The translations under genes and the position numbers were made by a program. From Coptis chinensis (taxonomy: Eukaryota > Streptophyta > Magnoliopsida > Ranunculales > Ranunculaceae): DNA of 64,000 nucleotides. The stretch is from assembly GCA_015680905.1 (NCBI GenBank), contig CM027381.1:82547501-82611500 (forward strand), given 5' to 3'. The notes beneath the pieces are model-generated. The model saw nothing but the letters and a program-made list of their open reading frames with translations. It had not been told where the DNA came from and searched no databases. The first letter of the stretch is position 1. Each line of letters starts with the position of its first letter. Shown here piece by piece: positions 35,668-45,520 of this stretch.

Positions 35668-35935
35668 CAAACGACCTACCAAGATCGTTTGGCATAAAGG
35701 CCAAACGACCTCAGAGATCGTTTTTCCTTTATACCTAAAACGACCACGCGCAGATCGCTTTAATCTCTCAATTTTGACCAGCCAGATCGTTTGGTGTCTA
35801 AAGGCCAAACGACATAGCCACATCGTTTGGTCTAAAGGCCAAACGACATGACCACATCGTTTTCCCTTTAGACCAAACGACGCCGGCCGGGTCCGTTTTT
35901 GTATTAAAGCCAAACGACCTCACCGTAGTTTCGGT
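35668..35935. repeat. 34-bp dyad array L, about eight units
   Basis: Units start at 35668, 35702, about 35737, about 35771, 35806, 35840, 35874 and about 35911. Each has the form CAAACGAC-N8-ATCGTTTG plus a linker near gtctaaaggc. The 24-bp core is an imperfect palindrome, and spacing is 34 bp for most steps. The same core and period recur at 39439-39702 and 40931-41960. Confidence 0.85.
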
Positions 35936-35999
35936 CATTATTGACAACATACTTAACGTTATTTCAAATCACTTTCGACAAGGGTCCGAATCAACTAGT

Positions 36000-36330
36000 C
36001 GATCACTCGATTGCCATCCGAATCAACTTAGTCGATCATTCGATTTCAAAATCACTCGATTGACGTCCGAATCAACTTAGTCGATCGCTCTATTTCCAAA
36101 TCACTCGATTGCCGTCCGAATCAACTTAATCGATCACTCGATTTCCAAATCAAATCAAATAAAAGCCTTAACATTATTTCCAAATAACAAAAAAATAAAA
36201 TAAAATTACATTTGTTCCAAATTACATCAATATATCACTTAGTCGATCGCTCGATTTCAAAATCACTCGATTGCCGTCCGAATCAACTTAGTCGATTACT
36301 CGATTTCCAAATCAAATCAAATAAAAGCCC
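36000..36330. repeat. 49-bp tandem repeat and larger duplication
   Basis: The word atcactcgattg begins at 36002, 36051 and 36100, 49 bp apart. The unit contains ccgaatcaacttagtcgatc. A second block at about 36237-36330 repeats the same unit, followed in both blocks by ttccaaatcaaatcaaataa and a similar AT-rich tail, so the block itself was duplicated. It lies between array L and the transposase gene. Confidence 0.75.
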
Positions 36331-36445
36331 TAACATTGATAACATAAAAATCAAATCAAATTACACTTGTTCCAAATTACATCAAAATACAAATTACATC
36401 AAAATATCATATCGACAACATACAAACAACTTAGTCGATAACATG

Positions 36446-39200
36446 TATCATTGGTCTTCAACAAGCTCCTTTTCCCATATTAAATTGGGAATGTTCAATG
36501 CCATAAATTGCAATTGCCTTACTGTCAAGGCCAAATTCCAACTTTCAGCAATATCATATCGAGCTCTAAGCCATTGGCGACATCGAGGAACCGGACAATC
36601 TTCAACAAGTTCAACATTGACAAAATGATTTCCACCAACATGCGCTTACCCAACACTTGGGTCACTCTCTCGGGATTTGCTTGGGTTCTCAGCGGCATGA
36701 GAAGGAAGCACCGACGAGCTCCTAAATGCATAAGGACAACATTAAATCTTGAAGCAAATAAGTATCCAAAGAAAAGGCATGCTCATCCACTTATTTAAGG
36801 GTGCGTGAACCTTCTTCATGTAGGATTTCCTTCATCGAATAAAAACCTCACTTTGATTGTACAAAGTACAATAAAGGGGAGGTTGTCAAGAAGCTTTTCG
36901 TGACAACTCCCTTCTCATCCGTGGCCATTCTTCTTGACTTCTTCCTAATGCAATGCAGAAAGCTTCTATACCGCAGTTGCCATCGCCAACGGTGGTCATG
37001 GACTCTAACAATGTATTTATGCATTTCTTCAGAATATCCAACCCGTAATCCTTAGGACCCCTCGCCTTTCCAAAGTCTAAGCCATCTCTCACATTTCGTG
37101 GTGTGACTGTTTTTGGAGAAGGCTTTATTTCGTGGTGTGGTTGTTTTGGTGTTTTTGGGAGAAGGTTTATTTCTTGGTGTGGTTGTTTTGGTGTTTTGGA
37201 GAAGGCTTATTTGTTGGTGTGGTGTGGATGTTTTGGATTGGTAGTTTTGGAGAAGACTTCTTTCTTGGTGTAGTGTGGGTGTTTTTGGGTGGGATGTAGT
37301 GTTTGGTTGTGGACGAGACCCACTCTTCATGGTCACGTTGAGAATGTTCAAAATGAGATGGATCTCGCTTTGAAGAGTTATCATCTCCGGTTTGAAGCTT
37401 TTTTGCGGCTACCTACCTTCGGCCGACCTTTGGTTTTGCTTCCTCACAAGGCGGTACTAGCCATGTACTTTCTCGGTACGGCAATCTCCATAAGCTTCCT
37501 AATCATAACCCCGCTCTTCTTCTTCGTAAAACCATTGCAAACCTATTCATGAACAAGTCCATCGAAGGTGCAACATCGGGACCAACACCCACCGACACAT
37601 TGGGAGAAGGCATAATGTTTTTCCAAAAGGGGTCGAGAAGCAGACAAAGGGATGGACCGCTCTTGCTCTTCAAACTCAATTAATTCATGAGCACATGGCA
37701 GTCCATGACTTCGCGGGCGCAAATAGCACCAACACCTTTATCTCCATCTTTAACACGCTTTACGCGGGTATCTATTTCTTCAAATAACAAGTCTAAACAC
37801 TTGCGTGAGACAAGGCCTCGAAGTTCACGAAACAAAGGAATCCGTGGTGGTGGTGCTGAAGTTACAATCATACTTCTCGTCGAAGGTAGCTCTAATCTCG
37901 ACATCCGGATCTCTAGAATCGGGTGGATTAAGCTAAACATACTCAAAAAATCATGACAGGTTGCATTTCCTAGTACACGCTTCACCGGAGCATGAGACCC
38001 TTCAACTCTATTGGTCGTTGTACTCCAAAGTGAATGTGTTGGTCGGGTCCCAACAACATATGAATCGATCCCCGTGAGGAAACCAAGTCTCTCGCAAATA
38101 ACAAACAAAATGGAGTAGTCAACCCCGTAATATTTTTCCAAAGTATCCCATCTACTGGAAAATAACCTCTCATCTTCGATTTGACTACGGTGTTCCACGA
38201 AAACGGGGCCTTCTACAAGTTCTGTAGTTGGAAAAATATCGTAACATTTTGAAAGGACGACGCGCGAGCGATATGCCATCTACATAGATGCTTGTGTGCG
38301 TTAGGAAAAACTCTGTCACCGCACTCATCGGCTAAGTCCCCGCCGACCACGATCACAGATGGGCTTATGTCACCAAGCAAACCACTAAAATGATGCAGGG
38401 CCCACTCATAGTCGACTGTTGTCTCAGACTGAAGCAGCACCTGACACACGGTGAAAGATTTCCACGTTGAAGTCACCCCTACAAACTGTACGAAAGGGCC
38501 ACCGATACACCGTTAGTTTTGTAGGTAGCGCCTAACATGAAAAATCGTTGAAAAGTCCGAGCCAACTTAACACCTTCTCGGATGGGCCCATAACAATCCG
38601 TTATCTCCTCGGTATTCTCATCCTGTCTCAACTCCTCAAAATAATGTTCTTTTGCTAACAACTCACGCAATCTCAGAATTGTGTGAGACCGCTCATATCC
38701 AATTTCCTCACCTTCGCCTTTGCGGTAGACTTGGGATATACTAGAGATGTTATCATGATACCTATTCTTGATGGAATCCAATATTTGTTTAGGTTTTATT
38801 CCACACTTACTCATCTCGACGACAAATACTTTAACTCGAACGGTTAGTCGAAAGTAGCAAATGCATGTCCTTCAAGGGTCTTCGCCAATGGATGGTTGTG
38901 AACACCATTAAGAATCGACAATTTTCCAACTATCGACAAGTCTTGCGTTTGAAAATACCTTTTAACTTAAATGGACATCCCGATTTCTTGGTTCCCCGAC
39001 CTTCTCTTATTAGCCTTCTTCTTCCTTCTTGTGTGACCGATACACACCCGAAAGCACTCGCAAGCCAAATTCAATCTTGCTACTCGGTTTCCTTTGGCAC
39101 ACTCCGACTTTTCAATGACCACAACAACATTAACTTGTCTTCCTCTAGCGGTTGCCCAATCGATTGCCTCGCTACGTGTATGAAAGACCTAAACACATAA
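36446..39200 (-). pseudogene. MULE transposase with FAR1-like and OTU segments, decayed
   Basis: Reading right to left, 39200-38830 is a FAR1-like DNA-binding segment (S-E-A-I-D-W-A-T-A-R-G-R; K-S-G-C-P-F-K-L; G-V-H-N-H-P-L-A-K-T-L-E-G-H) spread over three frames. Then 38814-37680 is the Mutator-like transposase: F-M-L-G-A-T-Y-K-T-N, S-T-W-K-S-F-T-V, D-Y-E-W-A-L-H-H-F, L-C-R-W-H-I, T-N-R-V-E-G-S-H. The family normally has L-D-A-T-Y-K-T-N, so the first catalytic aspartate is replaced by glycine. The usual T-D pair before the second conserved D-x-x-L-A is G-G. An OTU-type protease segment follows at 37000-36886 (T-T-V-G-D-G-N-C-G-I-E-A-F). The end near 36446 reads M-A-L-N-I-P-N-L-I-W-E-K-E-L-V-E-D-Q. 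Transposase plus OTU is a known plant MULE architecture. It is non-functional as it stands. Arrays L and M flank it and may be its terminal regions. Confidence 0.8.
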
Positions 39201-39438
39201 AAAACAACAACTATTATTAATACACTAATAAAATTATATTTAGAAAATTTAAAAAAAAAAAATGAAATCAATGCCTACTCAATCATACCTCTTCTCAGAG
39301 TAAAATTTCTGTTGTATCACTTAAAATCGGTTGACAATCCACATCATTCGAGTTTGCAGAAGATCGGTTCCCCGGATAGCGCAAAGAATTCTACATATAG
39401 AAGAATAAAACAAGAGTCTCAAACAATGCATTTAGTTT

Positions 39439-39702
39439 CAAACGAATCCAGACCATGTAGTTTCATCAAGAGTCCAAAACGACCCGCCATGTAGTTCTAT
39501 AGTGTAATGAAACGACCGCCATGTAGTTCTATAGTGTAATGAAACGACCCAGCCATGTCGTTCAGTAGTGTTCTCAAACTACACCACCATGTCGTTCAGT
39601 AGTGTTCTCAAACTACACCGCCATGTCGTTCAGTAGTGTTCTCAAACTATGTGCCCATGTCGTTTGATAGTGTTCCCAAACGACCCAACCATGTCGTTTG
39701 GG
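39439..39702. repeat. 34-bp dyad array M, eight units
   Basis: Units start at 39439, 39475, 39509, 39541, 39575, 39609, 39643 and 39677. The core is CAAAC(G/T)AC-N8-GT(C/A)GTT(T/C)-N with a linker near gtagtgttct. It sits upstream of the MULE reading frame, opposite array L, as expected of terminal or subterminal repeats. Linker sequence differs from arrays L and R. Confidence 0.85.
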
Positions 39703-39709
39703 CTCGGTT

Positions 39710-40130
39710 TTGCATTCATTCATTTTGCATCCATTCATTCATTCATTCAATCAATCAAGTGTTTTGTATTCATTTTAATCAAGTGTTACCTCATTATTTA
39801 GGGTTTGCATTTTGTCGCCGACGATTTCTCGAATTTCATTTGCTTTCGACTTGTCGATCTTCAAATTCTTCACCTTGACCTTCAACATTTTGTTCCACTT
39901 CTTCACTTTCAACATATCTTCTATTTTCTCCTTCTCTAATTTGTTGTTCTTCTCTAATTTGTTGTTGTACATCAAACATTACCTCAAATACTTCTTCTTC
40001 ATCTTCATGTTCCATTTAGAGAAACTTGAGTGTAGAGAAACTTGAGTATGTAAAGAAACTTGAGTATGTAGAGAAACTTGAGTATTCTATGTAAACCCTA
40101 AACTCTAAACCGAAAGTGAATGAGTATTCT
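39710..40130. other. AT-rich interval with short tandem words
   Basis: Contains cattcattcattcatt (39719-39750), a duplicated ttcttctctaatttgttgtt and a triplicated gagaaacttgagta (40020-40085). No gene; the Asn/Lys-rich minus-strand frame is low complexity. Confidence 0.5.
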
Positions 40131-40740
40131 ATATATATTTGAAATTTTGATATATTTCAATAATTGAGTGAAATATATTTGTAAACCCCCAAACTAGTTT
40201 ATTATTTACAATTGAATAAAAAAATGGAAAATAACAAGTTTAGATATAAAACAGATTATTATTTTAGATTTGGATAATTTAGTGAAATATGTTTGAAATT
40301 AAATTTTTTTATGTCTGCATTTAAATTTGTAAACCCTAAACCCTAAACCCCAAACCCCAAACCCCAAAACCCCAAACTAGATTATGATTCAAAATTGAAA
40401 AAAGAAAATAAAAAATAATAAGTTTATAAATAAAACAAATTATTATTTTGAATAATTAAGTAAAATTTGTTAGCACGAAATTTGTAAACAACTCTAAACC
40501 CTAAACCCTAAATCTCAACCTAGTGTATGATTCACAATTTTAAAAATAAAATAAAAAATAACAAATTTAGATATAAAACAAATTATTATTTCAAATAATT
40601 AAGTGAAATATGTTGGTACTAAATTTCTAAACCTTGAACTCAACTCTAAACCCCAAACTAGTTTATGATTCACAATTGAAAAAATAATAATAATAACAAG
40701 TTTAGATATAAAACAAATTATTATTTTAGATTTTATAGCA
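40130..40740. repeat. Four degenerate tandem units with CCCTAAA-like tracts
   Basis: Four units of about 125-170 bp each have the order gaaatatgtttg, an aaaccctaaacccc-type tract, caaactagtttatgattcac, an A-rich block, and aaacaaattattatttta. The telomere-like tract varies in length and is longest near 40332-40378. These are short interstitial degenerate copies inside a larger unit, not a telomere. Confidence 0.75.
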
Positions 40741-40930
40741 TGTTTGATTACATGTTTTAACTTGGTTATAAAGATACTATGTCATAACAGATAAAGAGTG
40801 TAGAGTGCATGTAGTTTTATTGATGTAATTGTGTTGTTTCTAACCCAATTTTTTAAATCGGATTTCAATTTTTCTAATTCAATTGAAATCGCTTTGAGCG
40901 CATTTGGAATCGTTTGAGTGCGTTGTGTCA

Positions 40931-41960
40931 TCGCCGTTTGAGTGTACACTCAAACACGTGACCAAGTCGTTTGAGTGTATACTCAAATTACATGTCCAAG
41001 TCGTTTGAGTGTATACTCAAAAACTACATGGACAAGTCGTTTGAGTGTTACTCACACTAACACACAAACTACGCGGCCATATCGTTCGCGGCCATGTCGT
41101 TTGAGTGTACACTCAAACTACGCGGCCATGTAGTTTGAGTGTACACTCAAAACTACTCGGCCATGTCGTTTGAGTGTATACTCAAACTACATGAACCCGT
41201 CGTTTGAGTGTTACTCACACTAACACTCAAACTACGCGGCCATGTAGTTTGAGTGTACACTCAAACTACGCGGCCATGTCGTTTGAGTGTATACTCAAAC
41301 TACATGAACCCGTCGTTTGAGTGTTACTCACACTAACACTCAAACTACGGCGCCATGTTGTTTGAGTGTACACTCAAACTACGCGCCATGTAGTTTGGGT
41401 TTACACTCAAACTACCGCCATGTCGTTTGAGTGTATATTCAAACTACATGAACCCGCCGTTGAGTGTTACTCACACTAACACTCAAACTACGCGGCCATG
41501 TCGTTTGAGTGTACACTCAAACTACATCGGTCATGTAGTTTGAGTATACACTCAAACGACATGGCCGCGAAGTTTGAGTGTAAACTCAAACGACATGGAC
41601 ACGTAGTTTTCGTGTTAGTGTGAGTAACACTCAAACGAATTTGTTCATATCGTTTGAGTATACACTCAAACGACTTGCCATCTAGTTTGAGTGTAACTCA
41701 AACTTCAAAGTAACACTCAAACGACATGGTCATGTCGCCTGAAAAGTGTACACTCAAACGACTTGGCGAAGTCGTTTTCGTTTTTCACTCAAACGACATG
41801 GTCATGTCGTTTTACGTTTACTCAAACGACAGCGACCACCATGTCGTTTTGAGTGTAAAGAAAACGACCGCCAAGTCGTTTGAGTGTACACTCATCGATA
41901 TGGTCGTGTTGTTTGATTGTAAACGTAAACGACCGGAGGGTTCGTTTTGGCAATACCGGT
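40931..41960. repeat. 34-bp dyad array R, about 30 units with an orientation switch
   Basis: The basic unit is CAAACTAC-GCGGCCAT-GTCGTTTG plus linker agtgtacact, 34 bp. The linker and its flanks form the perfect palindrome GTTTGAGTGTACACTCAAAC, so two different dyad centres alternate. Longer linkers with gttactcacactaac appear near 41045, 41205, 41315 and 41465, making a higher-order pattern. To the left of about 41520 units read ...actacgcggccatgtcg...; to the right they read as the reverse complement, ...cgacatggccgcgaagt.... No coding potential. Confidence 0.9.
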
Positions 41961-42320
41961 TGAATTGGTTGCTGGGCTTGGGCTTTATGGCAAATTTGTA
42001 ATATGGCAAATTTGTAAAATTTCTTTTTTTTTGAGGGGTTGCCCAATCCAATTTGATGAGTGCCCAATGGAATCACCAAACCAAAATACGGCAAGCCGGT
42101 CATAATGTACTATCACTACCCCACTTCAAGACAATAAAGTGTGGCACGTCCCACTTCCTATCCAATTTTAAAAACTCAAAATCGGCTGGCCGGCCTTAAA
42201 ATTCTTTTACCTATTTAATTTTTTCCTTCTTATTCTTATGACCAAACAAGTTCCAAACTATTGTACTTTTACAACTCTATTATTTTTAGCCTTTTAGCCG
42301 ACTACACACAATCTATTAAG
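41961..42320. other. Interval without a gene
   Basis: A duplicated atggcaaatttgtaa word near 41988 and 42002, otherwise plain sequence. Minus-strand frames here are shadows extending into array R. Confidence 0.4.
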
Positions 42321-42334
42321 TTAAAACATTATTT

Positions 42335-43065
42335 CTGCCAATAAATTCCGCCCTTCCGCTAATAATTTTTGCCAATTATTTCCGCCCTTCTGCCAATAAT
42401 TTTCGCCAATTATTTCCGTCAATAACTTCTGCCTTTCCGCCAATAATTTTTGTTAATTATTTTCGCCAATAACTTCCACCCTTCTGCTAATAATTTTCGC
42501 CAATAATTTTCGCCCTTTCGCCAATTATTTCCGCCAATAACTTCCGCTCTTCCACCAATAATTTTTGCCAATTATTTATGTCAATAACTTCCGCCCTTTC
42601 GCCAATAACTTCCGCCTTCCGCCAATAATTTTGGCCAATTATTTCTGTCAATAACTTCCGCTAATAATTTTCGCCAATAACTTCCGCCCTTCCGCCAATA
42701 ATTTTGGCCAATTATTTCCATCAATAATTTTCGTCTTTTCGCCAATTATTTCCGCCAATAATTTTTGCAAATTGTTTTCGCTAATAATTTCGCAAATTGC
42801 TTCTACCAATGATTTTCGCTAATTATTTATGTTAATAATTTCCGCCAATAATTTTTGCAAATTATTTTCGCCAATCAACTTCCGCCGATAATTTTAGCCA
42901 ATCAACTTTCGTCAATAATTTTCGCTAATTACTTCCGCCAATAATTTCTGCTAATTATTTCCGCTAATAATTTATGCTAATAATTTTTGATAATTATTTC
43001 TGCCAATAATTTTTGCTAATTATATCCGTCTTTTGTCGACAATAATTTTCGCCTCCTGTCACCGC
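42335..43065. repeat. Short-period (GCCAATAATTTTC)n array
   Basis: About 730 bp consists almost wholly of degenerate 12-19 bp words such as ccgccaataattttcgcc, gccaattatttccgcc and caataacttccgcc. Every period places TTCCGCC or TTTCGCC before an AATAATT or AATTATT core. The sequence is strongly strand-biased (pyrimidine-rich CGCC on plus). No coding frame. Confidence 0.9.
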
Positions 43066-43189
43066 CTATTGTCGCCTTTAATAATAAGATCACGTACGCC
43101 AATACTTGGTGACATTTTTTATATTATATATTTTTTTCTTTTAAATCAATGTTTTTCTATTCTTTTTTCTATATTAACTTCTTTGCCAC

Positions 43190-43700
43190 ATGGGCTTTGC
43201 CCATCCACCAAAGAGAGGGCGATGTATAGACCCCCACTTTGTGGCTCATTAAGCCCACGGATCCAGCCCAAATCAATTAAGCCTAAGGGCTTAATCATAG
43301 TTACACCTAATAACTAGTCTATTTAATAATATGTCCAGGTTCATTATTGTAGAAAGATAAAGATAAAAGTTTAAAGAGATAACAATTCTTGTGACACAAA
43401 CAAACACAGTCCTCTTAGGACTCAACCTAGTCATATAAAAACCATTTTTTCTCATAATGTGAACTACGTTGAAACTTGATCCCTAGAGAATAGATCTTGG
43501 AATGCGATTATCGCGACCATTATCTTGGTTCTGTTTCATCTCCCCCAACATCAATTTCCTCTGTTTCTTAGTGCGTTCTTTGTCATTTGCTCTCGTTGTG
43601 TTGAAGCATGTTATTGCCGAAACAACAGAGTCTAGGTGGTTTGGATTAAGTTTTGCCATCTTAGTGTGTTTTTGCTCTTTGGATTTTGGGATCTGACTGT
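43190..43700. other. Interval upstream of the spliceosomal pseudogene
   Basis: Possibly includes an intron of the duplicated host gene, since an acceptor-like cacttcag at about 43708-43715 precedes the first recognisable exon. Nothing else recognised. Confidence 0.35.
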
Positions 43701-43714
43701 GTTGCTCACTTCAG

Positions 43715-44775
43715 GTTCTAGTGGGGGGTGGGCGGGCAAGAGAAGGACCCCTTTGTGATAAGCCCATCAAAAATGTGAAATTCAAGATTGTTGATGCGAA
43801 GATCGCTTAAGAGCCCTTGCATAGGGGTACTAGTAAGATCATTCCCACTGCCCGAAGTGCTTTTCTGATGGCAACACCTAGGCTTATGGAACATGTTTAT
43901 TATGTAGGTAAGTCCTTTCTTTTTCGTTTTCTTTTTTTTTTTATGGAAACAAAAAGGTCTATGAGCAAATACTTAAATTTCACTCCATATGTTATTTTCG
44001 CTGCCCAGTGAGTTTGTTAAGCTTTCCTATGTATTGTTTCAGATATATACAAACCCCAATTGATTGTGTATCTGCAATCTACACAGTATTATCTCGTCGT
44101 CGTGGACACGTGACTGCTGATGTCCCTCAGCCGGGTGCCCCAGCTTATTTAGTCAAGGTTGGTGGTCAACTAATTTTTACTATACATAAATGAGCTACAT
44201 ATATACATGAACCAGAATTGTATACTTCTGCCTCCATAGCATGTTCTATTTTTTCGGTTAAATCATGCATTCATGTCGTACAGACCTTGAATATCTTTTC
44301 CTTTAAGTAAACCTTATTGCAATGTTATAGTGTCATTGTTAACCAGGGATTTCTTGGTCTTCAAATTTTTTTAGGCATTTTTACCAGTCATAGAATCTTT
44401 TGGGTTCAAGACAGACTTGTGGTACCATACTCAAGGCCAAGCGTTTTGTATTTCTGTGTTTGATCATTGGTCTATAGTTCCTGGTGATCCCCTTGATAAA
44501 AATATTGTTATCCGACCTCTTGAACCCACTCCAATACAGCACCTTGCCAGAGAATTTATGGCAAAAACGAGACATCGCAAGGTATGGTTTCTTTTAGCAC
44601 AAATTCTGCTACATGGGTCTGTCCACGCTCCATCTCTAGGAATGGTGTTTTACTGAAATCTTTGTTGTTTCTGACAGGGAATGAGTGAAGACGTGAGCAA
44701 CAACAAATTCTTTGATGAATCCATGGTGGTGGAACTCGCTCAACAGGCTGCCGATCTTCATTAGCAGATGTTGTG
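43715..44775 (+). pseudogene. CLO/GFA1-like: C-terminal part of U5 snRNP GTPase (Snu114/EFTUD2/CLO-type)
   Basis: The intact protein is the EF-2-like GTPase of the U5 snRNP that controls spliceosome activation. Four exons are visible. Exon a, about 43740-43907: E-G-P-L-C-D-K-P-I-K-N-V-K-F-K-I-V-D-A-K, then R-L-M-E-H-V-Y-Y-V. Exon b, 44043-44157: [19 protein letters not shown]. Exon c, 44375-44581: [19 protein letters not shown] and I-V-P-G-D-P-L-D-K. Exon d, 44678-44775: G-M-S-E-D-V-S-N-N-K-F-F. Introns are retained with GT-AG ends, so it arose by genomic duplication, not retroposition. An in-frame TAA near 43807, an apparent 2-bp shift at the start of exon b, and TAG in place of a Gln codon near the end mark it as a pseudogene. 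The GTPase domain is absent. Confidence 0.92.
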
Positions 44776-45119
44776 AACGTTGCTGAAACACCGAGCCGAG
44801 AGCCAATCACTTTACTAATCTCCTATGGGTTATGTTCAGTTAAGGAATTTTTGTTACGTAAGCTTGTTTTTGATATCTTACAATCCCAAGGTTATGATGT
44901 AAATGACCTGTATATGGCTTTCTTGTACAAGTAGAATGGGGGCATTTGTTGTCTTCTACAGTGTATATTGTTATTTCACATCCTAGCACCTTTTAGTTGT
45001 TCTATTGTGTGATTTTCGCTCTATGAAATGCAATCCATCCTGTTTTATTCCAATTTCTCTATGAATTTTATGATGGGAAGTCTGCTAAGCACGACTGTCA
45101 AACAAGAAGGTGACCTGTA
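44776..45119. other. Probable 3' flank of the pseudogene
   Basis: Continues from the stop without recognisable motif; likely the duplicated 3' untranslated region and flank of the GTPase gene. Confidence 0.45.
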
Positions 45120-45512
45120 AAAAAAAAACGGGCCAGAAAATTCCATTTTTTTAAAAAAAATAATAAATTATTACTAACGGATATAGAACCGTTACAAATT
45201 CTTCATCCAAATAGTTATAGTAACGGAATAGCAAGCGTTAGAAAGGACTAATTACTAACACTTTTATTTGTTGGGAATGAATGAAGAACAAAATTAATAA
45301 CCGTTACTAATAATTTACTAACGGTTGATATGTATTACTTAAATTAATTTTAGTAACACTTGATAACAGTTAGTAAATTTTCTAACACTTGATAACCATT
45401 ACTAATATTCGTTACTAATATTTGTCACGCAATTGTGTCAACGCAAGATAACCGTTACTAATATTTTTTGTAACGGATGTATATCCGTTACAAATAGACT
45501 GTTATGGTGTAG
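45120..45512. mobile_element. CACTA-type non-autonomous element or end fragment
   Basis: The right end reads, on minus, CACTACACCATAACAG, the hallmark CACTA terminus, ending at 45512. About nine ccgttac/gtaacgg words follow inward between 45170 and 45490 in both orientations, typical of CACTA subterminal repeats. One near-palindrome lies at about 45469-45492. A matching left terminus is not clear; the left edge near 45120 is an A-rich stretch followed by ccagaaaattcc. No coding capacity. Confidence 0.75.
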
Positions 45513-45520
45513 TGTGAAGT

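Noticed and set aside
40320-40520. Internal telomere or chromosome end
   Set aside because: The CCCTAAA tracts are short, degenerate and embedded in a larger AT-rich tandem unit.
35668-41960. CRISPR-like arrays of regular repeats and spacers
   Set aside because: The linkers are the same within each array rather than unique spacers, the surroundings are plant nuclear DNA, and no cas-like gene is present.
43190-43500. Solo LTR beginning tgtatagaccccc
   Set aside because: No matching inverted end, target duplication or second copy in the window.
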